DNA of 35,032 nt from Candidatus Berkelbacteria bacterium (GCA_016198415.1 JACQIO010000003.1:1-35032), one strand, 5' to 3'. Counted from the first letter of the stretch, positions 6,176 through 14,316 are shown. Translations and numbers: made by a program. Notes: a model not told the origin generated them from the sequence alone.

Positions 6176-7579
6176 TTAGGCTTCCCCCTTGGCCTCATGC
6201 CGGCGGTCGATGGTGCGGAACTTGGTCTGATCGGCCTGGAAGAAGAGGTCAAACTCGCCGACCGGCCCGTTCCGGTGCTTGCGAACCAGAATCTTGGCGA
6301 CGTTCTTGTTCTCGGTCTCTGGATTGTAGTAGTCCTCCCGGTAGATGAACATGACCACATCGGCATCTTGCTCGATTGAGCCCGATTCGCGTAAGTCGGA
6401 TAACTGCGGGATATGGTTGGGGCGGGTCTCGACGGCGCGGGAGAGCTGCGAGAGGGCGATGACTGGGACGTTCAGCTCCCGGGCCAGACCCTTCAAGCCC
6501 CGCGAGATATCGGAGATTTCCTGGACGCGGTTGGCATCCCGGGTCTGCCGGCCCTGCATCAACTGAAGGTAGTCAATGACCAGGAGCCCGAGGCCGTGCT
6601 CCACCTGGAGGCGGCGGGCCTTGGTCCGGACCTCCATGACCGTCAGGTTGGGCTGATCGTCAATGAAGAACGGCGCGTCCGCCAGGACGCCCATCGCGTA
6701 GTTGAGGCGCTCAAAGTCCTCGTTGGCCAGGTTACCGGTCCGGAGCTTCCAGGAATCAACGCCCGCCTCCCCGGCCACCAGGCGATCGACGAGCTGATCC
6801 TTGGACTGCTCGAGGGAGAAGAAGCCAATCGGCACCTGGTGGTGGATGGCGGCATGCTGGGCGATGTTGAGGGCCAACGAGGTCTTCCCCATGCTTGGCC
6901 GGGCGGCGATGACGACCAGGTCCGACTCTTGGAGCCCAGAGAGGAGGTTATCGAGATCCCGGAAGCCAGTTGGGACACCCCGGGTCTTACCGCGGTGTTC
7001 GTGGAGCTCCTCGATCCGCTCAAAAGCGCGCGTCAGGACCGCCTTGATGGGCTCAAACTTCTGCTTGACCGACTGCTCGGAGACCTCAAAGATCAGCCGC
7101 TCGGCCTCGTCCACGAGCTCATCAACCGCCCGTTCCTCCTGGTAGCCCAGCTCGGCCACGGCACTGGCCGCGCTGATGAGGCGGCGGAGCAAGCCTTTCT
7201 CATGGACGATGCCGGCGTGGTGGACGACGTTGACAGAGGTGGAAACGCCGCTCGTCAGACGGGCAATGACGGTGGCGCCGCCAACGGCCGCGAGCTCCTT
7301 GGTCCGCTCCAGCTCGTCCGTGAGGGTGATGACGTCGAGCGGCATCCGTTTCTCGTAGAGCCGGAGGATCGCCTCATAGATCTGCCGGTGGTCTGGCCGG
7401 TAGAAGTCCTCGGCCGCCAGGACATCGGCAATCTTGATGATGGCGTCCTTGTCCAGCAAGAGCGCGCCCAAAACGGCCTGCTCGGCCTCCACGGCCTGGG
7501 GTGGGACCCGCGGACCAACGGTGAAGACCGTTGATTTCTCCTCCCGCGCTGGCTCGATGGCAGCCGATCGCTTGGCCAT
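6176..7579 (-). CDS. dnaB: Replicative DNA helicase DnaB
   Basis: A 467-aa hexameric replicative helicase that unwinds DNA 5' to 3' ahead of the polymerase. The N-terminal DnaB domain (about 25-125) starts PPQAVEAEQAVLGALLLD. The RecA-like core holds Walker A ARPSMGKTS (226-234), Walker B LLVIDYLQLM (332-341), the RLSRAVE-like segment QLSRAVETRP, DLRESGSIEQDADVV, and the arginine finger region RKHRNGP (433-439). Length is normal. ATG at 7579 shares its A with the TGA of dnaX (TGATG), so the two are translationally coupled; a GTG one codon earlier is less likely. No intein is present. Confidence 0.97.
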   Translation of the reverse strand: MAKRSAAIEPAREEKSTVFTVGPRVPPQAVEAEQAVLGALLLDKDAIIKIADVLAAEDFYRPDHRQIYEAILRLYEKRMPLDVITLTDELERTKELAAVGGATVIARLTSGVSTSVNVVHHAGIVHEKGLLRRLISAASAVAELGYQEERAVDELVDEAERLIFEVSEQSVKQKFEPIKAVLTRAFERIEELHEHRGKTRGVPTGFRDLDNLLSGLQESDLVVIAARPSMGKTSLALNIAQHAAIHHQVPIGFFSLEQSKDQLVDRLVAGEAGVDSWKLRTGNLANEDFERLNYAMGVLADAPFFIDDQPNLTVMEVRTKARRLQVEHGLGLLVIDYLQLMQGRQTRDANRVQEISDISRGLKGLARELNVPVIALSQLSRAVETRPNHIPQLSDLRESGSIEQDADVVMFIYREDYYNPETENKNVAKILVRKHRNGPVGEFDLFFQADQTKFRTIDRRHEAKGEA

Positions 7580-9294
7580 CACGCGCCGCCACGCTTAGCC
7601 GCTGCGGCCGGCTCACCAAAGAGCTCGGCCACGTCCTGTTCAACCTCGGCTTGGGTTCGATGCGCTGGAGACCTGTCCTCCGCTCCTTCGCTACCAACGA
7701 CTTTGCTGCTTGGCGCTTGCGAGCCAGCTACCACACAGCGAACCGCGGTCCGCTGGCCCGTCAGGGCCTCGACCGTCTCGGCAATCAGGGTGGCGTTCTT
7801 CCGGTCCTTGATCCGGTCCGCGTAGAAGCTGAATGGGACTTCGATCTGGCACTCGCCGTCCTCGATGGCCAGGAGCCGGGCCGACTTCAGGAGAGCGGCC
7901 AGCTGGGCGTTCTGGGGACGGATCCCTGCCAGGACCTTGGTCCAGAGTTCTGGGAGATTGGTGATTTCCTGACTGTCCTTGGCACCCTGAGCCACGCTTG
8001 GCGCGGGCATAGGATCCTGTTCTGGCGGTTGTGGAACCTCGACTTGCCCAACCTCCAGCGTCTCCGACGTCACGGGCGTTGGTGGCGCGATCGCTGCACG
8101 CGCCGGCGCCGGGATCTCCCCGCCGCTCGTCTCCCGGACTTCGGACTTCGGACTTCGGACTGCTGGCGTTGACAGGAGTGCCAACTCAAGCGGCAGCATC
8201 GGCAACGGGCTCCAGCGCAGCTGCTGCTTGGCCTCGATGAGGCGTTCGATGAGCGTGACGAGCCCAGCCGACCCAAGCCGCTCGCTGGCCCGGGCCGCGA
8301 AGGCCTGAGCCGCCTCCGAACCGCCGATCGCCACCCCGTGGTGGTGCCAGAGCGCGGTCCGCAGGAGCTGGATCATGGCATCGGCCAGCGCCGCCGCATC
8401 GTAGCCCTCACTAGCGGCGGTAGTCAGGGCGGTGTGGATTGGTTCGGCCTGCCCGGCCAGCGAGGCCTCCAGGATCCGAACGAGCTCGGCCTCCGGCGCA
8501 ATCCCCAGGACCAACCGGACGTGATCAGCATCCACTGTTGCCTCGCCCAGTCCCGCCACCTGCTCCAGGATCGAAAGGGCATCCCGGAAGCCACCGTCGG
8601 CGTGGATCGCAATCAATTCGAGCGCCGCCGGCGTGATCGTCAAGCCTTCAGCCGTGGCGATCTGACCGAGGTGGTCCTTGGTCTGCTCGAGGGTGGCCCG
8701 CTTGAAGGTGAAGTGCTGGCTTCGGGAGACGATGGTGTCCGGGACCCGGTGGAGCTCGGTGGTCGCCAAAACAAAGAAGGCGTGGGCCGGCGGCTCTTCC
8801 AGAGTCTTCAAGAGCGCGTTGAACGCCTCCTTGGTGAGCATGTGGACCTCGTCGATGATGTAGACCTTGCGCCCCCCAGCCGACGGCGAAAAGCCGATTC
8901 CCTCCTTGAGGGAGCGAATCTCGTCGATGCCACGGTTACTGGCCGCGTCGATCTCGGTGACGTTGAGGTCGGAGCCTGAACGGATTGCGAGACAGCTTGA
9001 ACACTCACCGCATGGTTCTGCTTGCGTTGCTGAGGACGGAGGACGGGGGACGGAAGACGGACTCTTCTCCGAAGGTTTCTGTCTTCTGTCTTCTGTCTTC
9101 TGTCTTCCGGTACAGTTCAAGGCCATCGCCAGGATCCGCGCGATAGACGTCTTGCCCACGCCGCGCGGGCCGGAGAACAGGTAGGCGTGCGCGACGGTGC
9201 CATGGACGACCGCGCTCGCGATCGTCTGAGTGACGTGTGCTTGACCGACCAGGTCGGCAAAGCGTTGGGGACGGTGTTTCCGGTACAAACTCAT
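7579..9294 (-). CDS. dnaX: DNA polymerase III subunit gamma/tau
   Basis: Clamp-loader ATPase, 571 aa. The start is ATG at 9294 (MSLYRKHRPQRF), with GGAGG nine bases upstream; ten extra upstream codons are derived from seven-base repeats. Walker A GPRGVGKTS (42-50), Walker B VYIIDEVHML (144-153) and sensor 1 FVLATTE are present; the arginine finger segment reads VSRSQHF, where Ser replaces the usual Cys. The zinc module has C61, C95, C98 and C101. About 30 residues of low-complexity sequence separate the first Cys from the other three, encoded by two seven-base arrays (9032-9109); E. coli has only eight residues there. A second array (8134-8160) lies in the linker to the C-terminal domain. It is followed directly by dnaB. 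Confidence 0.95.
   Translation of the reverse strand: MSLYRKHRPQRFADLVGQAHVTQTIASAVVHGTVAHAYLFSGPRGVGKTSIARILAMALNCTGRQKTEDRRQKPSEKSPSSVPRPPSSATQAEPCGECSSCLAIRSGSDLNVTEIDAASNRGIDEIRSLKEGIGFSPSAGGRKVYIIDEVHMLTKEAFNALLKTLEEPPAHAFFVLATTELHRVPDTIVSRSQHFTFKRATLEQTKDHLGQIATAEGLTITPAALELIAIHADGGFRDALSILEQVAGLGEATVDADHVRLVLGIAPEAELVRILEASLAGQAEPIHTALTTAASEGYDAAALADAMIQLLRTALWHHHGVAIGGSEAAQAFAARASERLGSAGLVTLIERLIEAKQQLRWSPLPMLPLELALLSTPAVRSPKSEVRETSGGEIPAPARAAIAPPTPVTSETLEVGQVEVPQPPEQDPMPAPSVAQGAKDSQEITNLPELWTKVLAGIRPQNAQLAALLKSARLLAIEDGECQIEVPFSFYADRIKDRKNATLIAETVEALTGQRTAVRCVVAGSQAPSSKVVGSEGAEDRSPAHRTQAEVEQDVAELFGEPAAAAKRGGA
8134..8160. repeat. Seven-base repeats in the dnaX linker
   Basis: GGACTTC occurs three times in a row plus a partial copy. 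It encodes RSPKSEVRE in the linker after domain III, where insertions are tolerated. Confidence 0.8.
9032..9109. repeat. Two seven-base arrays inside the dnaX zinc module
   Basis: Four units GAGGACG, GAGGACG, GGGGACG, GAAGACG are followed about 20 bases later by four units of TTCTGTC. The frame is kept. The insert falls between Cys 61 and Cys 95 of the zinc-binding module. Confidence 0.85.
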
Positions 9295-9299
9295 CGAGG

Positions 9300-9420
9300 A
9301 TAACCTCCAAGTACCAAATTTCACTGACCAGACAAGGTTCGAATGTTCAAATTGCAGAATTGGTCATTCGATCATTGTCTGAACATTGATGCTTGATCAT
9401 TGGTCATTGGTGTGGTTTGG
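9300..9420. repeat. AT-rich seven-base word array upstream of dnaX
   Basis: Words such as CATTGGT, TCATTGG and GATCATT recur with a seven-base period. The same words occur at 23790-23912. No gene is seen in this stretch. Confidence 0.7.
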
Positions 9421-9467
9421 CCACAAAAAGGGGCGCCTCGCCCCTCCCATCAATGCCACACTGTGGA

Positions 9468-9938
9468 CTACTCGCTCGCGTCCCGATTTGCCAGATCGTC
9501 TTTGAGCTTCAGGAGATCGATGTCATCCGGCAGCTCGGCCAGGCCGGCGGTCAGGAGCGTGGTGGCGTCATCGTAACGCCCCTGTTCGATCAACAGACGC
9601 GAGAGGCCCACGTAGGCATCCTTCTCCGTGGGATCGCTGGTGACCACCTTCCGGTAGGTCGCCTCGGCCTCGGCCGGCTGCTCGTTCCGCTCGTAGGACT
9701 GGGCCAGGCCGAGCTGGGCGTTGGTGGTCAGCGTCTCCAGATTGGCAATCTGCGTGCGATACGATTTGATGGCCCGATCGTAGTTGCCAGCGGCCATCAG
9801 TTCTTCGGGCGTGGTGGCGATGCCGCTGGTGGTGGACGTGAAGTCCAGGTAGCCGAGCGAGCCAAAGTAGATGACGACCACGGCCGTGGCGACGATGACG
9901 ACAATCTTGAGGAGGAGTTGCGAGTCCATGTGGCGCAT
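9468..9938 (-). CDS. Membrane-anchored TPR protein
   Basis: 156 aa from ATG at 9938 (MRHMDSQLLLK); ATG 9929 is also possible. One membrane segment (about 8-27, LLKIVVIVATAVVVIYFGSL) is followed by an extended linker and at least two tetratricopeptide repeats (about 50-140): AGNYDRAIKSYRTQIANL, LGLAQSYERNEQPAEAEATY, YVGLSRLLIEQGRYDDATTL. The topology suggests a TPR domain outside the membrane that scaffolds envelope partners; the partner is unknown. TGC-TACACT lies six bases before the ATG and no Shine-Dalgarno site is present, which suggests a leaderless transcript. Confidence 0.85.
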   Translation of the reverse strand: MRHMDSQLLLKIVVIVATAVVVIYFGSLGYLDFTSTTSGIATTPEELMAAGNYDRAIKSYRTQIANLETLTTNAQLGLAQSYERNEQPAEAEATYRKVVTSDPTEKDAYVGLSRLLIEQGRYDDATTLLTAGLAELPDDIDLLKLKDDLANRDASE

Positions 9939-9944
9939 GGACGT

Positions 9945-9953
9945 AGTGTAGCA
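9945..9953 (-). promoter_or_regulatory. Extended -10 box six bases before the TPR gene
   Basis: On the minus strand TGC-TACACT ends six bases before ATG 9938. No strong -35 is visible. Confidence 0.6.
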
Positions 9954-9993
9954 CGCGCGCGTCTGGCCGATGGCAGACAAGCTGGGGATCATA

Positions 9994-10170
9994 TGTGGAT
10001 AGTCGCTTGCTTCCCAGACAACCAGACCTTCAGCCGATCAATCAGGTGCCAGTGACTCAGAAGCACCAGGCGGTGACTAATCTGTCTGTCCGGCCGGTCC
10101 CTGGTCTCTCACTGGCTGTCTGGCTGTTTGAAGGTCTGGCGGTCTGTGTCCTGCGACTCCTGGTGCTCTA
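9994..10170. repeat. Non-coding stretch of CTGG/GTCTGGC words
   Basis: The interval from the TPR gene to 10303 has no convincing gene. Most of it is degenerate seven-base words (GGCTGTC, TGGCTGT, GTCTGGC), like those between the tRNA genes at 34.6-34.9 kb. Confidence 0.55.
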
Positions 10171-10180
10171 GGGAACGCTC

Positions 10181-10200
10181 TGCTAGGCTACACGTAGCCT
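10181..10200 (+). promoter_or_regulatory. Extended -10 promoter with overlapping inverted repeat
   Basis: TGC-TAGGCT (10181-10189) is an extended -10 box. AGGCTAC (10185-10191) and GTAGCCT (10194-10200) form a perfect inverted repeat over it, as expected of a repressor site. It would serve the 10304-12211 operon with a leader of about 108 bases. Confidence 0.5.
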
Positions 10201-10303
10201 GGTCTCCTGCGCCCATGTGGACGGGGCAGGATGTTTCCAACGAGAGGAGGGATCGAAATTCTCCGAGTTGTCCACGACCACTCTGTCTTGGGAGGTTTCT
10301 GCG

Positions 10304-11104
10304 GTGAAGTACCGTCCAATCCAGCGGCCCTTCGTGGTCGCAATCGCCATGATGCTGGCGATGTCCCTCCTGATCATCTGGTGGGACGCAGCGCTCAGCG
10401 GTGCGATCAGCTCCCTGTTCCTCAAGGGCCTGGCGCTGATCGTGCTCATGACCCCGGCTGGCGCCGTGGTCGCGTGGGCCTCCACCAAGCTCACGCAGAA
10501 CGTTCTGGAGCGGCAAACAGAGCTCTGCCTGGTCCACGCTGGCACCCTGGCGCGGTTCGCCAACCAGTTCGGACATCTGTACACACAGCGGACCTGGGGC
10601 AGCTGGCTGGTGCGCTGCTACGTCGGTGCAACGAGCACGGAGGTCGAGGCCCCGCCTCTGAAGTTCCGGCGGGGGTTCTTCCTGATCAGGGCCCTCGGCC
10701 GCAACCTGCTCTACGGTCTCTTCGGGCTCCTCGTCCTCATGGGTATCGGCATCGCGGCCAGCAGCCTGGCCTGGGGTGGCAAGATCGTCGGGACGAGCTG
10801 CGCACACCAGGTCGCGCTCTTCCTCAACGAACGGATCGCTGGGGAGGGCCTCGCGGTCGCCTTCCTTACGATCCGCGTCCTCGCTATCTGGGGCATCCTC
10901 GTCGCGCTCGACTACTGGCAGTACACGGGCGATCTGCAGCGGTTCCTGCGCTTCCTGGGCTGGCTCCTGCTCGGGATCTGGGATGCAGCCCTCCTGGTGA
11001 TCGCCCTGATCGTGGGCACGATTCAGGCGGTCCACGACTGGATCAACCCGCTCGAATGCATCGGCAAGTTCGACGAGGTACCGGCGGAACTGCCCACCTC
11101 GTGA
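10304..11104 (+). CDS. Hypothetical polytopic membrane protein
   Basis: The start is GTG at 10304 with GGGAGG eight bases upstream, giving 266 aa. At least five hydrophobic segments are visible: FVVAIAMMLAMSLLIIWW, LALIVLMTPAGAVVAW, LLYGLFGLLVLMGIGIAAS, AFLTIRVLAIWGILVAL, and FLGWLLLGIWDAALLVIALI. Between the second and third lies a soluble loop of about 70 residues with two cysteines (ELCLVHAG, VRCYVGAT). No known transporter motif is seen. It heads a three-gene plus-strand operon of membrane proteins, all unrecognised. Confidence 0.75.
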   Translation: MKYRPIQRPFVVAIAMMLAMSLLIIWWDAALSGAISSLFLKGLALIVLMTPAGAVVAWASTKLTQNVLERQTELCLVHAGTLARFANQFGHLYTQRTWGSWLVRCYVGATSTEVEAPPLKFRRGFFLIRALGRNLLYGLFGLLVLMGIGIAASSLAWGGKIVGTSCAHQVALFLNERIAGEGLAVAFLTIRVLAIWGILVALDYWQYTGDLQRFLRFLGWLLLGIWDAALLVIALIVGTIQAVHDWINPLECIGKFDEVPAELPTS

Positions 11105-11118
11105 GCTGGCCTCTCTCG

Positions 11119-11153
11119 ACGCCTGGTTCGCCCCTCCGGGGGCAGCCAGGCGT
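11119..11153 (+). terminator. Hairpin between the first two membrane genes
   Basis: ACGCCTGG (11119-11126) pairs with CCAGGCGT (11146-11153), with inner GCCCC/GGGGC pairing, followed by a weakly T-rich stretch (TCGTCTTGT). It may attenuate the operon. Confidence 0.5.
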
Positions 11154-11244
11154 TCGTCTTGTCCTCAAGACCTACTCCTGGTAGCATCCCGATGACCTTG
11201 TCCCCGCCTTCCGGCGGGAGATTACAGAAAGGGGCGTCTGCCCA

Positions 11245-12051
11245 ATGAAGAAACTTTGGCAGAGACTGGTCGCCGAGGCTGGCGACTGGTACTCAAGCAC
11301 CGCCGGGACCTGGTGCACGTTCGTCGGCGCTGCCCTCGCGCTGGTGACGATGTTCACGATGCTCGTGCCGCCGCATGGGGCACCACCGTGGGCCCCACTC
11401 GGCGCGCTGATCCGCGGCATGAACATCTGTCTGCTGAGCGGCTGCGTCGGGTTCGTTGCCTTCGCCATCATGGTCACCGACTGGCGGGTCGGTTCTTGGT
11501 GGGACCGCTACCGCACCGTCCTCCCCGAGCTGGGATCGATCCAGGGCCCCTGGCCCGACCGACTCTGGAGCCTGAGCTATCGTCTCAAGGGCGAGTACCA
11601 GCCGGAGACGGTCAACCGGTGTTGCTACCTCGGCCGGATTGCCTGGTTGCCGTTCCGGATTGCCGGCATGTGGCTGGTGGCTGTGGCGTTGCCGAGCGTG
11701 AGCCTGGTGGTCATCCTCATCGGTGCCACCCTGCTCAGCTTCAGCACTGCCGCGTTCCTCCTCAACCGGGTCTTCGGCCTGATCATGACGCCCGACGAAC
11801 GGGCGGTGCTGATCATCTGGACAGCCTTCCTGTTACCCGCGGCGATCTTCCTGGTCTTCGTGGTGGCTGGCTTGCTCCGCCGCCACGTCCTCGAACCCAT
11901 CTGGGATGAGGTGCTTGGACCGAGTTGGCACTCGCTCGTGGTCCGGCCGTACCGGCGCTGGCTCAAGCCCTGGCTCTGCCCGGAGATCCGGCCCCAGGTG
12001 ACGTTCCGGGACTCGACGACGATCGAGGAGGAGCGACCCGATGGCTGCTGA
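11245..12051 (+). CDS. Hypothetical polytopic membrane protein
   Basis: 268 aa from ATG 11245, with AAAGGGGCG upstream. Hydrophobic segments: CTFVGAALALVTMFTMLVP, MNICLLSGCVGFVAFAIMV, IAGMWLVAVALPSVSLVVIL with the adjoining LLSFSTAAFLL, and LIIWTAFLLPAAIFLVFVVA. A cytoplasmic-looking loop with many Trp and Arg follows the second segment. The C-terminal 45 residues are soluble (WLKPWLCPEIRPQVTF). It shares the general layout of the upstream protein but no clear sequence identity. The next gene overlaps its last 11 bases. Function unknown. Confidence 0.75.
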   Translation: MKKLWQRLVAEAGDWYSSTAGTWCTFVGAALALVTMFTMLVPPHGAPPWAPLGALIRGMNICLLSGCVGFVAFAIMVTDWRVGSWWDRYRTVLPELGSIQGPWPDRLWSLSYRLKGEYQPETVNRCCYLGRIAWLPFRIAGMWLVAVALPSVSLVVILIGATLLSFSTAAFLLNRVFGLIMTPDERAVLIIWTAFLLPAAIFLVFVVAGLLRRHVLEPIWDEVLGPSWHSLVVRPYRRWLKPWLCPEIRPQVTFRDSTTIEEERPDGC

Positions 12052-12211
12052 ATTCGAGCAACTCTTGTTCGACGTCGCCACCCGTCGCCGGCCGACACGG
12101 ACTCACCGCTGCTGGCCCCGATTGCCTAGCCAACAGCGGTGGCTGAGATCCCTCCTCCTGGAGCTGGCGCCCTGCCTCGCCATGGCGTGGTGGATCAGCC
12201 GGCTCCTCTAG
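12041..12211 (+). CDS. Small hypothetical membrane protein (56 aa)
   Basis: ATG 12041 overlaps the end of the preceding gene in a different frame and has GAGGAGGAG eight bases upstream. The 56-aa product has a basic middle (TRRRPTRTHR) and a C-terminal hydrophobic helix (SLLLELAPCLAMAWWI). The terminator at 12212-12246 begins right after its stop, which supports it as the last gene of the operon. Confidence 0.6.
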   Translation: MAAEFEQLLFDVATRRRPTRTHRCWPRLPSQQRWLRSLLLELAPCLAMAWWISRLL

Positions 12212-12246
12212 CCCCTCGTGGGATGCAGTTCCCCGCGAGGGGTTCT
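12212..12246 (+). terminator. Terminator of the membrane-protein operon
   Basis: An 11-pair stem, CCCCTCGTGGG with a matching arm ending CGAGGGG at 12242, followed by TTCT. It lies between convergent genes. Confidence 0.65.
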
Positions 12247-12254
12247 GCATGCGA

Positions 12255-13391
12255 TCAGATAACCTCTGTTCTCTGTCCTCTGAGCACCCGTTCGTAGAGC
12301 GCGTAGGTCTGCTTGGCCATGGTCGACCAGGAGAACTCCTTGGCCCGGGTGATCCCAGCCCGGCTGAGCTGCTTGGCGAGCGCCGAATCGGTGAGGACTC
12401 GCTTGAGGGCGGCAGCGAGCGCCGGGACATCCTTGGGCGGCACGCCTAGGCCGGCCTCCCCAACCACCTCCGGCAGTGACGAGCTCTGGGCGTAGACGAC
12501 CGGTGTGCCCGAACGCATCGCCTCCAGGACCGGCAGCCCAAAGCCCTCGTAGTAACTGGGGAAGGCCAAGACCTCAGCCGCCGCCATGTAGCACGGCAGA
12601 TCGGCATCGCTGACAAATCCGGGCAGGACGATCTCGGCCCGGTACAGGGAGGCCTCGATAGCCCGCACGAGCTCGGGGAAGTGTGCGTTCGGCTTGCCGG
12701 TGATGACGAGCTTGTGGGGCAGGCCGTCAGCCTTGAGGGATTCAAAGGCCTGGATGAGTTCCGGGAGCCCCTTGTGGGGCCGCCACTGGTTGACAAAGAG
12801 GAGGTAGGGTCGATCCAGCCCAACGCGCTGACGGAAACTCGCCAACTCGGTGGCCGGCCGCGGCGCAAAGACCGCATCGGCGCTTTCGTAGATGACGTGG
12901 ACCCGGGCCGGATCTGGCCCCAGCTCCCGGACAATGTCGATCTTGGTGGAGCGGGAGACGGCGATGACGGCGTCCGAGGCCGCCGCGTGCCTGAGCACCC
13001 AGTTGAAGGCCAGGCGGCGGACTGGGTCCGACTGCTGCCGGCCCACCGGGAAGTACTTGACGGTCAGATCGTGGATGGTCGTCACGCGCGGAGCCCCAAT
13101 CGGCAGGAGCGGCTGGTTGAAGTTGAGGAAGTGAACCACGTCCGGCCGGAGCGCACGAATCAGGCCCGGGAGCCGGAGCTGTTCGGCCAACGAGTAGTGG
13201 CCGATTGGGACAACGTGGGGATGGACGCGGGCATCGCGAACGGCAAACTGTGGTTCGTCGGCTGGCGTCAAGAGGACGTGGAACTGGTCATCGGTCTTCA
13301 AGCGGAGCAGCTCACGGAGTAACTCACGCGAGTAGCGGCCGATCCCACCGGTTTCTTTGCGCCAGAAGCGAGCATCGAGGAGAATTCTCAT
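12255..13391 (-). CDS. Family 4 glycosyltransferase (GT-B fold)
   Basis: 378 aa from ATG 13391 (MRILLDARFWRKETGGIGRY); an upstream in-frame extension is repeat-like and is rejected. The N-terminal domain has the Gly-rich TGGIGRY loop, and DVVHFLNFNQ and IHDLTVKYFP follow. The C-terminal donor-binding domain has LLFVNQWRPHKGLPELIQAF, VLPGFVSDADLPCYM, and the catalytic E-x7-E region PSYYEGFGLPVLEAM. This is the pattern of retaining GT4 enzymes such as mannosyl- or rhamnosyltransferases; the sugar is not predictable. The C-terminus (RVLRGQRTEVI) is written in seven-base words (CTCTGTT, CTCTGTC). It is third in a minus-strand run with GtrA and a four-helix bundle protein. Confidence 0.9.
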   Translation of the reverse strand: MRILLDARFWRKETGGIGRYSRELLRELLRLKTDDQFHVLLTPADEPQFAVRDARVHPHVVPIGHYSLAEQLRLPGLIRALRPDVVHFLNFNQPLLPIGAPRVTTIHDLTVKYFPVGRQQSDPVRRLAFNWVLRHAAASDAVIAVSRSTKIDIVRELGPDPARVHVIYESADAVFAPRPATELASFRQRVGLDRPYLLFVNQWRPHKGLPELIQAFESLKADGLPHKLVITGKPNAHFPELVRAIEASLYRAEIVLPGFVSDADLPCYMAAAEVLAFPSYYEGFGLPVLEAMRSGTPVVYAQSSSLPEVVGEAGLGVPPKDVPALAAALKRVLTDSALAKQLSRAGITRAKEFSWSTMAKQTYALYERVLRGQRTEVI

Positions 13392-13444
13392 AAGCACCCC
13401 AAGAAACAAATCGCAAGTAGCAAAGAAGATCCAAGGACCATCTC

Positions 13445-13807
13445 TCAAGCCTTCCGACGTTTCTCAAGTATAGAGGAGAATATGAGTTTGAGCTCGTGGG
13501 CCTCTTGGGCCAAGTCAACACGGGTTGCGTCCAAGCGGGTACGTTCCACGGTATCGATGAGCTCCAGCCAGTAGCGAGTTTCTTTTGCCTCCTTTCGTGC
13601 GATGCCAATTCGATAGTAGAAATCCTTGCTCCCAAGCGCCTCATTCGCCTCGATGTAGTTGGCACCGATCGCGCTCGAGGAACGGATGAGCTGACGAGCG
13701 TACTCGCGATTATGGTCTGACTGCGGAAGTTGCTTGACGAACTCTCGGGTCGCCTTCGCGAACGTAACACAGCGTGGGATGAGATCGAATTTCTTCGGGC
13801 TTGTCAC
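13445..13807 (-). CDS. Four helix bundle protein (23S rRNA IVS / Avd-like family)
   Basis: 120 aa from GTG 13807, with a weak GAAGG site. The pattern is typical of the family: a helix with FAKATREFVKQLP, then YARQLIRSSSAIGANYIEAN, then SKDFYYRIGIARKEAKETRYWL and a last helix with KLIFSSILEKR. Family members form pentameric barrels and include proteins encoded in 23S rRNA intervening sequences and the diversity-generating retroelement accessory protein Avd. No reverse transcriptase or variable repeat is found in this window, so the role is open. It stands between two polysaccharide genes on the same strand. Confidence 0.88.
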   Translation of the reverse strand: MTSPKKFDLIPRCVTFAKATREFVKQLPQSDHNREYARQLIRSSSAIGANYIEANEALGSKDFYYRIGIARKEAKETRYWLELIDTVERTRLDATRVDLAQEAHELKLIFSSILEKRRKA

Positions 13808-13828
13808 GTGGTCCTTCGGTTCTTATTT

Positions 13829-13858
13829 GGTACTTGTCACTTGATACTTGTTCCTTAT
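13829..13858. repeat. Seven-base array at the end of the first gtrA gene
   Basis: TACTTGT, CACTTGA, TACTTGT, TCCTTAT stand in a row from 13831. The stop codon of the upstream GtrA gene (13855-13857) is inside the last unit. Confidence 0.75.
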
Positions 13859-14316
13859 TCGGCCTTCGGCCGAAATGTCCAGTACTTGTGGACCAGGAAG
13901 TTGAACCAGCCCGAGCCGGCGGTCGCCACGGCGAGTGACCAGACGGTCGGGAGGTTGAGGAACTCCGGGGCGTTGGCCAGGTAGAAGGCGAGGTTGTTGA
14001 GCGCCAACGCCAGACTTGAGGTGACCAGGAATCGTCCTCCCTGGAAGACGACGTTCGGATCGTCTGAGCGGAACGTCCAACGGCGATTAAGCGCAAAGGT
14101 GACCGCCGAGGCAAAGAGGTAGGAACCGGCCTTGAGGAGCTGTTCGGCCAGTTGCCGCTGGCCGATCACTGGGGAGAGGACCAGGAAGCAGCCCCAGTCG
14201 GCCAGGGCGCCGACGATTCCAACGAGCGCGTACTTGATGAGCTGGCGGAGGCCACGGCGCGGAATGAGCTCGTGGACCACCGGTGGCGTCTCGGGGAGAA
14301 AGTCATCAACGATCAT
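13855..14316 (-). CDS. GtrA-like family membrane protein
   Basis: 153 aa from ATG 14316 (MIVDDFLPETPP). After a soluble start comes LRQLIKYALVGIVGALADWG, the hallmark first GtrA helix, then LAEQLLKAGSYLFASAVTFALNRRWTF (the family NRxWTF motif), a third helix and a final FLVHKYWTFRPK. Four membrane helices are expected. GtrA-like proteins are thought to flip or shuttle lipid-linked sugars for cell-surface glycan modification. TGG-TAGGAT lies eight bases before the ATG. It is divergent from a second GtrA gene 47 bases away. Confidence 0.9.
   Translation of the reverse strand: MIVDDFLPETPPVVHELIPRRGLRQLIKYALVGIVGALADWGCFLVLSPVIGQRQLAEQLLKAGSYLFASAVTFALNRRWTFRSDDPNVVFQGGRFLVTSSLALALNNLAFYLANAPEFLNLPTVWSLAVATAGSGWFNFLVHKYWTFRPKAE

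Noticed and set aside
6413-7534. Long plus-strand open frame opposite dnaB
   Set aside because: It is an antisense shadow of a well-conserved gene, made possible by high GC content.
9300-9420. CRISPR-like short repeats
   Set aside because: The repeats are seven-base degenerate words without spacers of regular length.
13445-13807. Diversity-generating retroelement
   Set aside because: Only the Avd-like protein is present; there is no reverse transcriptase and no template/variable repeat pair.
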